From Lunasporangiospora selenospora (taxonomy: Eukaryota > Mortierellomycota > Mortierellomycetes > Mortierellales > Mortierellaceae): a stretch of 14,807 nucleotides of DNA. The stretch covers positions 2,086-16,892 of the forward strand of contig JAABOA010000314.1 of the NCBI GenBank assembly GCA_015680635.1. Direction: 5' to 3'. Shown here piece by piece: positions 9,974 through 14,807 of the stretch (positions are counted from its first letter, which is position 1; each line of letters starts with the position of its first letter). The position numbers were made by a program, and so were the translations under genes. Below the pieces are notes generated by a model. That model worked only from the letters and a program-made list of their open reading frames with translations. It had not been told where the DNA came from and searched no databases.

Positions 9974-12405
9974 CTAAATCGTCTGTATCCGCATTTCTCC
10001 TTCAGTGTCGACACTGGATCTCCTTGTAAAGCTGCGCGTGGCAGGGTCATAGCTTGATCGAGTTTGAGGTCTTGGCCGATAAACACCACCTATCTCAACA
10101 AAGGGCAAGAACGTTGCCTGTGGTCGGTCATAACTCATTCGATCGTTGACGATCTGAGATATCCATCGTGGTTGAATCCGAAGCGCAACCTTCCTCACAA
10201 TATCATTTAGCCAGCTCTGAAAATACAACAATAAAGATGAGCATCGAGTCAGGGCTAATGTTTGTTATTGAGACGCTATTTCATGCAGATCCTGAGACCA
10301 GTATGGAGAAGGATAGGTGTTTTGTACGTACCTTTCGATTCATAATGTGGCCTAGGCGGCTGGACATTTGGACTATTGACCGTCCGATGGACGCGCGTTC
10401 CTTGAAGTAAGCTGCAAAGACTTGTTCAATCTCCGGTACTGTATTATCCTGAAGCTCTACCAACAGGTTAGCCAGTGTTAGCATGTCGAGGATGCTTTGG
10501 TTTGCTCTGCATGTTATGTGAGGGAAGAGGGAAATAAATGGTTAATACTCAAGTAATTATTTTCCCTCGATTTTCTTCCAATCTATGATCTGTTATCCAA
10601 TGTTAGAATGCATTGATGGGCGGAAAGTAGAGCATTAGGCTGCTCGGGTCCCTGGGTGATATGCACGCGAACTTACCCTTGACCGCCGAATGGTACGACC
10701 TTGTGGCAGGCTGTGGATGTGAAAGGTGTTGCGAGAGAAAAAAGAGACGTTCATTATCTTGTTCTTTGTCTATGACGGCGGTGCAGAAGTAAAGAAAGCG
10801 ACTTACCATCGCCAGTTAGCACCACGCGCCCTGAATACCAAGTTTTGTAGTACTAGTGGAGAAAGACGGAGTACACGCACACACAAAGTAAATTTTAAAT
10901 CTCAGTAAAAGTGTGGATAGTCTAGTACAAATTTTTTCACAGGGTAGAGAGGTCAAATCTTCATATTTCCTCCGAGATTGACGGAGAAAAAAAAAGAGAG
11001 AGGCTCCTCACACTAGCTCACCTTTTCTTCCAACATGACCTTGGCCATCGACTCTTTTGAAGTCTTGTCAAACAGGTATCCAAGTTCACAGCCATAGATC
11101 GTCTTGAGTTGCCGGTATTCGTACGACATGGCCTCTGCTGCGTCTGTACCCCAATCTGATATCTTGAAGATCTGTTCTTCGGCATATTTTTTGCCCCGGT
11201 CATGATACTTGACTACCATCCATGATATCCGGTTTTCTGTCAGTGGAATGCACCAATACTATCCATGAACGAGTCAAAAGATTTTTTTTTAAAAAAATAC
11301 GGTTGGATTAGTTCAAACCATGGCATGCGAGTCAAGCTTGTGCAGGGTCTGGTTCCGAATAACAAGAAGAAGAAAAAAAGGATTGTGTGGAGGGGATGAA
11401 AAAAAAACCGGGGAGAGGCGGAGGTTAACTTACAGAGCACGTTGAGTCTTTTGAGAGGACAGTCTGAAAGTCGGAAAACTTGTCGGTCAAGGAGGGGATG
11501 AGATGAGGGTCCAAGGGTTCGGTTACGCCAACAAGGCAGTCGTATTGATATCCCATTGGCATCAAGTCTTGTTTGGGCAAGAGGCCCCGCGCACTCAGTT
11601 CTTGGTGAAGACATTGTCGGACTGCGCTATAGGCTCCATCTGCACCCACAAGAATGTCGCAGTGGTGTGTGGATCTGTCTGAACACTGGACAATCACTTC
11701 ACCTACGTTTTGTCGAATCTCGAGCACACGTTTGTTATAATGGATTTTAGACTGAGGCACATGTGCTGACAAGATCCCGCAAAAGTCTCTTCTTGCAATG
11801 ATCAGGCAGTACTCGCCATATCTAGAGAGGAGCAGCAAATGGACATGGGCGTAAGCACTCAGCCAATACAAGTTGTAAGGCAATAGTTCGAGTCACAGCT
11901 TCTTTCTTCCTTCTCCCAATCAAGGGCAGATCAGACACATCACGTCAAAGGAGCACAAAACGAACCGTTCTTTGATGTCCAGAGGGGTTCTACTAGAGTA
12001 GGTACCAATGCATTCTAACTTGTCGTCACGGAAGGCCATCGAGCCGAATGGTTTTGAAAGGCGCTGAATCTCTTCTAGGATACCCAACTGTCGGAAAAGT
12101 GGTTGCACAGAGGGTACCAGACAAATGGCGCTCCCTGACATGAGGAAGTAAAATAGAGTGGGAGAGAGAGAGAGGGAACAAGACCAGGTCAGAGACATTG
12201 GGCTGACTAAAGTTTTTTTTTTAAAAAAAATGTTTGTTCGGTGGAGCTTTTGAGAAGAGAGAGGATATTTGTTTTTACCAACGGTGCTGTGGTGTGAGTG
12301 CTTTTCGAGGATCTCATAATTGATGTTGGCGCGCTCAAGGAGGATTCCAAGTGTAAGACCACCAATGCCTGCGCCAACGATCAGCACTTTGATATTTGAC
12401 GCCAT
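9974..12405 (-). CDS. FAD-dependent monooxygenase (PHBH/UbiH-like)
   Basis: A flavoprotein hydroxylase of the para-hydroxybenzoate hydroxylase type; substrate unknown. Eight exons: 12405..12279, 12134..11966, 11821..11434, 11258..11022, 10852..10807, 10710..10677, 10506..10332, 10216..9974. Together they give 472 aa with all phases consistent, a normal size for the family. Motifs: Rossmann GAGIGG at 11-16 after the N-terminal strand; conserved Arg in IARRDF near 109; DILVGADGAYSAVR (DG motif) at 154-167; GDACHKVVPFGGQG (GD motif, ribityl contact) at 321-334. No membrane helix is evident. Introns are 144, 144, 175, 169, 96, 170 and 115 nt. Donors are mostly GTAAGT-like, but intron 2 starts GTTCGT. 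Exons 5 and 6 are only 46 and 34 nt and share the GD motif. Intron 1 is a multiple of three and lacks stops. Neighbours give no pathway hint. Confidence 0.9.
11282..11297. repeat. T9A7 palindrome in monooxygenase intron 3
   Basis: Nine T followed directly by seven A, able to form a 7-bp perfect A/T stem. It lies near the acceptor side of intron 3. A very similar element is in intron 1 of the same gene. Confidence 0.85.
12161..12176. repeat. Short GA run in monooxygenase intron 1
   Basis: GGGAGAGAGAGAGAGGG on the plus strand reads as a CT tract on the coding strand, about 30 nt before the acceptor of intron 1. It probably serves as a polypyrimidine tract. Confidence 0.6.
12213..12230. repeat. 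T10A8 palindrome in monooxygenase intron 1
   Basis: Ten T followed directly by eight A inside intron 1, preceded by GACTAAAG. The intron 3 element has a similar left flank (AGTCAAAAGA). It can fold as an 8-bp A/T stem in DNA or RNA. Confidence 0.85.
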
Positions 12406-13669
12406 GATGGATAATGGTGGTGGAAGTGCAGTTCAGGCACGAAAAGGATAGGAGAGTAGTTGATCGGGACTAGGGGGACCGAAGTAAAAAAGGTGGGAAT
12501 GAGGACCAAGTTGAATGATGAAACTAAGAATGAAGTTCAATGGGGACAGTTGCAGAGTTGAATGAAGACGATGGAAGGTGAACTAAGCTGGTTGCGATGG
12601 GACACGATGAATGGAGAATGCGATGATTGATGGGGCACAGCGGATGCGATGACCCTTTAGGCTCGGGGACGTGACTTTGTCGCGAAACAAGAGTGGTGAT
12701 TTTTCAAGGGCCGCAAATGAATGCGAGTGGGGTAGAGGAAAATCATAACTGGGCACAGACACCATCTGTCGAACACGCACGTTGAGGGCACAGGCACAGA
12801 AATACATACAAACATGCCCGATTGTGACCTCTCCCTCTCCCATTCTATTCCCCTCTACTAAATCCCGGACCCGCCGTCCTTCCTTCCAGACCTTCTGTGG
12901 TGCATCAAGAAAGAGCGACAGAGCGCCTCGACTTTTTTTTGTTGTATACACCCACAGTATGGTGAGAGAGCATTTTTACCCAACTTTGGTGTCTTTGGCG
13001 AGCACACTCTAACTCCTGGATAGGTGAGGATGCAGCGTCTACTGCAATTTTACTTCCTCCTCCCTGAATGGTCACGCTCAATTTTGATCGATGATGGTCT
13101 AGCCTCAACGCCTTGGGCTATTAGAGGGAGGAGGACTGTATAGAGAGGCTGTAATCCTTGACTGCTCTCTTTCTTTCTCATTACGATCATCCATGACAAT
13201 CGAAAAAATAGTGGTGTAAGAGAGAATAAAGGCTCCGGGCACATGTTGTTATTATAATTTCATGTGTATTGAACACAGGGCTCCTTTCCCAAACCCTAAC
13301 TAGACGCCCATTCTATGTTGGATCAAACGAAGGATTGAGCAATGCAAAACAACGACACTCGTAGCCACCGTGTGAGCCTTGACATAGGTCACATCTTATT
13401 GGCAAACAGTCGTGTTCGTAAGGCATGTTCCCTTCAGCGCGATCGATCAATAGGACAAGAGTGCTTGATTCAATTTCTTTCTTTCCTCTCGTCTTCGTAG
13501 GGGAGTAGACTTAGAGAAAGTAGTTTCGCTTATTTTATTTTTATTTTCTTTCTAATGCCAAGTGATGGGATATTGGGAAAGTGATTATTCCTGCAAACGA
13601 TTCCAGGTACGGTGAACTACTGGTCCGTGAGCTCCAAACCACAAAGGACGGTGTTACTACTTCGCCCAG
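12406..13669. other. Intergenic region, VPS51 3' end to monooxygenase promoter
   Basis: About 1.26 kb with no supported gene. The part next to the monooxygenase ATG is pyrimidine-rich on the coding strand and ends ATCCATCATGGCG, close to the ATP sulfurylase start context. The far end holds the VPS51 poly(A) signals. Open frames at 12583-12951 and elsewhere are short and show no family features. Confidence 0.5.
13534..13545 (-). terminator. VPS51: Tandem AATAAA poly(A) signals of VPS51
   Basis: Two adjacent AATAAA hexamers on the minus strand (TTTATT twice on plus), about 125-135 nt after the reconstructed VPS51 stop at 13670-13672. This supports the short last exon proposed for that gene. 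Confidence 0.55.
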
Positions 13670-14734
13670 TTATCGTTCCTTCGAGTTGATAATGGATTCA
13701 ATCATCTAGCATACGTCAAGCAATACGTATTCATCAAGAACATGATTAGTTAAAGTGCTCAGGAAAGATTGGATGTTATACACAAGGGTTGACCCATTCT
13801 CTCTACTTACATTTATATCAAGCGGTGCAGGGTCCATGCATCGTCGGTAGGCTGTTTGCTGGCATTCCTCAAGTAGAGAGTACAATAATCTCTCATCTGC
13901 AGTTGCAAACCTCCATAGCCAAACCTTGGCAAACTCTGCATCAACTTGAACCTGTTGGAACCCACCTCGACCGAAGGTCTTGAGTCGAACCGACTCGGCC
14001 CACGCCTTGAGCAAAATCTTGATGATCCCAAACAGGATCCCGGTCCGATGCAGGTCTTGGCATCGGACAAAGATCTCGACACGTTCCGAGAAGAGTTTGT
14101 CAATATTACTCAATAGGTTGCGCTGTTGGTTCTCAAACCGACTATTCATCGTATTGCTTCCATACGACGCCAAAGATTCGTTCCGGTGAGACATCCTGCT
14201 TCCACCATTCCCACTATGACTTCCTCCGCCTCCACCTCCTGTTCTAAAAGTCGTTTCCCGTCGGGTCGATTCGGAGCTAATCTCACGGTGACCCATCCGT
14301 TCGCCTTCATCTCCATAGACTAGAACTAGCTGTCGCTCGACTTCATTCAGACACTGATACACATTCTCCCACGAAGCAGAAACCTTTGCAGGGGGAGAAC
14401 TCATAACCATATAGTCAATCTTTGACTGCCAGTCCATCACTATCCATGACAGATCATTACCAGTCCGTGCGATAAACTCATCGAGCAGGAGATGCCCAGA
14501 CTCTTGACAGCTCTGGGTCACAGACTTGCAGTCCCACTGCAGTTGAGGGATGACAGGAGGCTCATCATAGGACTCTATTACAAAGGAGCCTGACCGTGTC
14601 CTCTTGCCCGGTCGGAAGAGAGTTTTGGATAAAGTTTTGTAAAGTTGTTCGACTGTGCCGCCAGCGAGATCAAAGCATAGCCGAGATGTGATCAACGACA
14701 GGTGCGAGGTCGTAACCTTAGACTGTGACAATTG
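13670..14734 (-). CDS. VPS51: VPS51, GARP/EARP tethering subunit, C-terminal part
   Basis: VPS51 is the shared subunit of the GARP and EARP complexes, which tether endosome-derived vesicles at the trans-Golgi and recycling endosomes. Visible exons are 14734..13811 and 13705..13670, joined over a 105-nt intron (GTAAGT to GCTAG). The last exon adds only MIESIINSKER and a stop; the join PLDIN-MIESI fits the family's end, whereas read-through of the intron gives unrelated residues. Features: SRLCFDLAGGTV near the start; a Gly/Ser/Asn-rich linker with six glycines in a row; then the conserved block NLLSNIDKLFSERVEIF, GIIKILLKAWAESVRL and TFGRGGFQQVQVDAEF, WLWRF, which closely resembles the C-terminus of animal VPS51. 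The left exon border is TTAG at 14735 or CACAG four codons later. The 5' part lies outside the window. Visible length is 319 aa. Identity is by recalled family similarity and is strong. Confidence 0.88.
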
Positions 14735-14753
14735 CTAATGATTGAGAATGTAT

Positions 14754-14756
<3 letters not shown>

Positions 14757-14807
<51 letters not shown>
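14757..14807. repeat. (GA)n microsatellite at the window edge
   Basis: A perfect GA run of 51 nt that continues to the last base, so its full length is unknown. It lies inside a VPS51 intron and reads as a CT tract on the coding strand, shortly before a CTAAT branch-like motif and the TTAG acceptor. Confidence 0.95.

Noticed and set aside
11240-11258. CTGACAG acceptor at the start of monooxygenase exon 4
   Set aside because: Using it shifts the frame and gives an early stop. The ATAG acceptor at 11259-11262 keeps phase 0 and yields YWCIPLTENRISW, as expected in the family.
12583-12951. Minus-strand frame of 122 codons between monooxygenase and VPS51
   Set aside because: No motif, biased composition or splice context; it overlaps equally long frames on the other strand.

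Overview
The window looks like nuclear DNA of an early-diverging fungus, most likely a mucoromycote of the Mortierella type. The reasons are spliced genes with short introns (96-179 nt, GTAAGT-type donors, CAG or TAG acceptors), long solo F-box/leucine-rich proteins of a style common in Mortierellaceae, a fungal-type ATP sulfurylase with an APS-kinase-like tail, and CT-rich leaders and dinucleotide microsatellites. The taxon is inferred from these features; no marker gene is present.

Layout, left to right. (1) 1-399, minus: the 5' part of an unrecognised spliced gene that runs off the left edge. (2) 1285-2787 and 3464-4960, plus: two intronless F-box/LRR-like proteins (500 and 498 aa), diverged tandem paralogs. 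(3) 5196-7235, minus: a complete three-exon ATP sulfurylase (574 aa), convergent with the second F-box gene. Its upstream region has a TATA-like box and a palindrome that fits the fungal sulfur-regulator (CYS3/MetR) consensus. (4) 7236-9973: a 2.7 kb stretch without a convincing gene, including about 800 bp of strongly pyrimidine-rich plus strand, a (TC)16 microsatellite and a G-quadruplex-type run. (5) 9974-12405, minus: an eight-exon FAD-dependent monooxygenase (472 aa), reconstructed here exon by exon. (6) 13670-14734, minus: the C-terminal part of VPS51, a GARP/EARP tethering subunit, whose 5' part lies beyond a (GA)n microsatellite that ends the window.

The genes do not form one pathway. 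They are independent housekeeping genes (sulfate activation, endosome-to-Golgi tethering), one probable secondary or degradative oxygenase, and two probable ubiquitin-ligase adaptors. I found no RNA gene, CRISPR array, transposase or recognisable viral gene, and nothing that I would call a new multi-gene system. The most interesting items are the sulfur-control palindrome, the stop-free in-frame first intron of the monooxygenase, the A/T palindromes in two of its introns, and the old F-box tandem.
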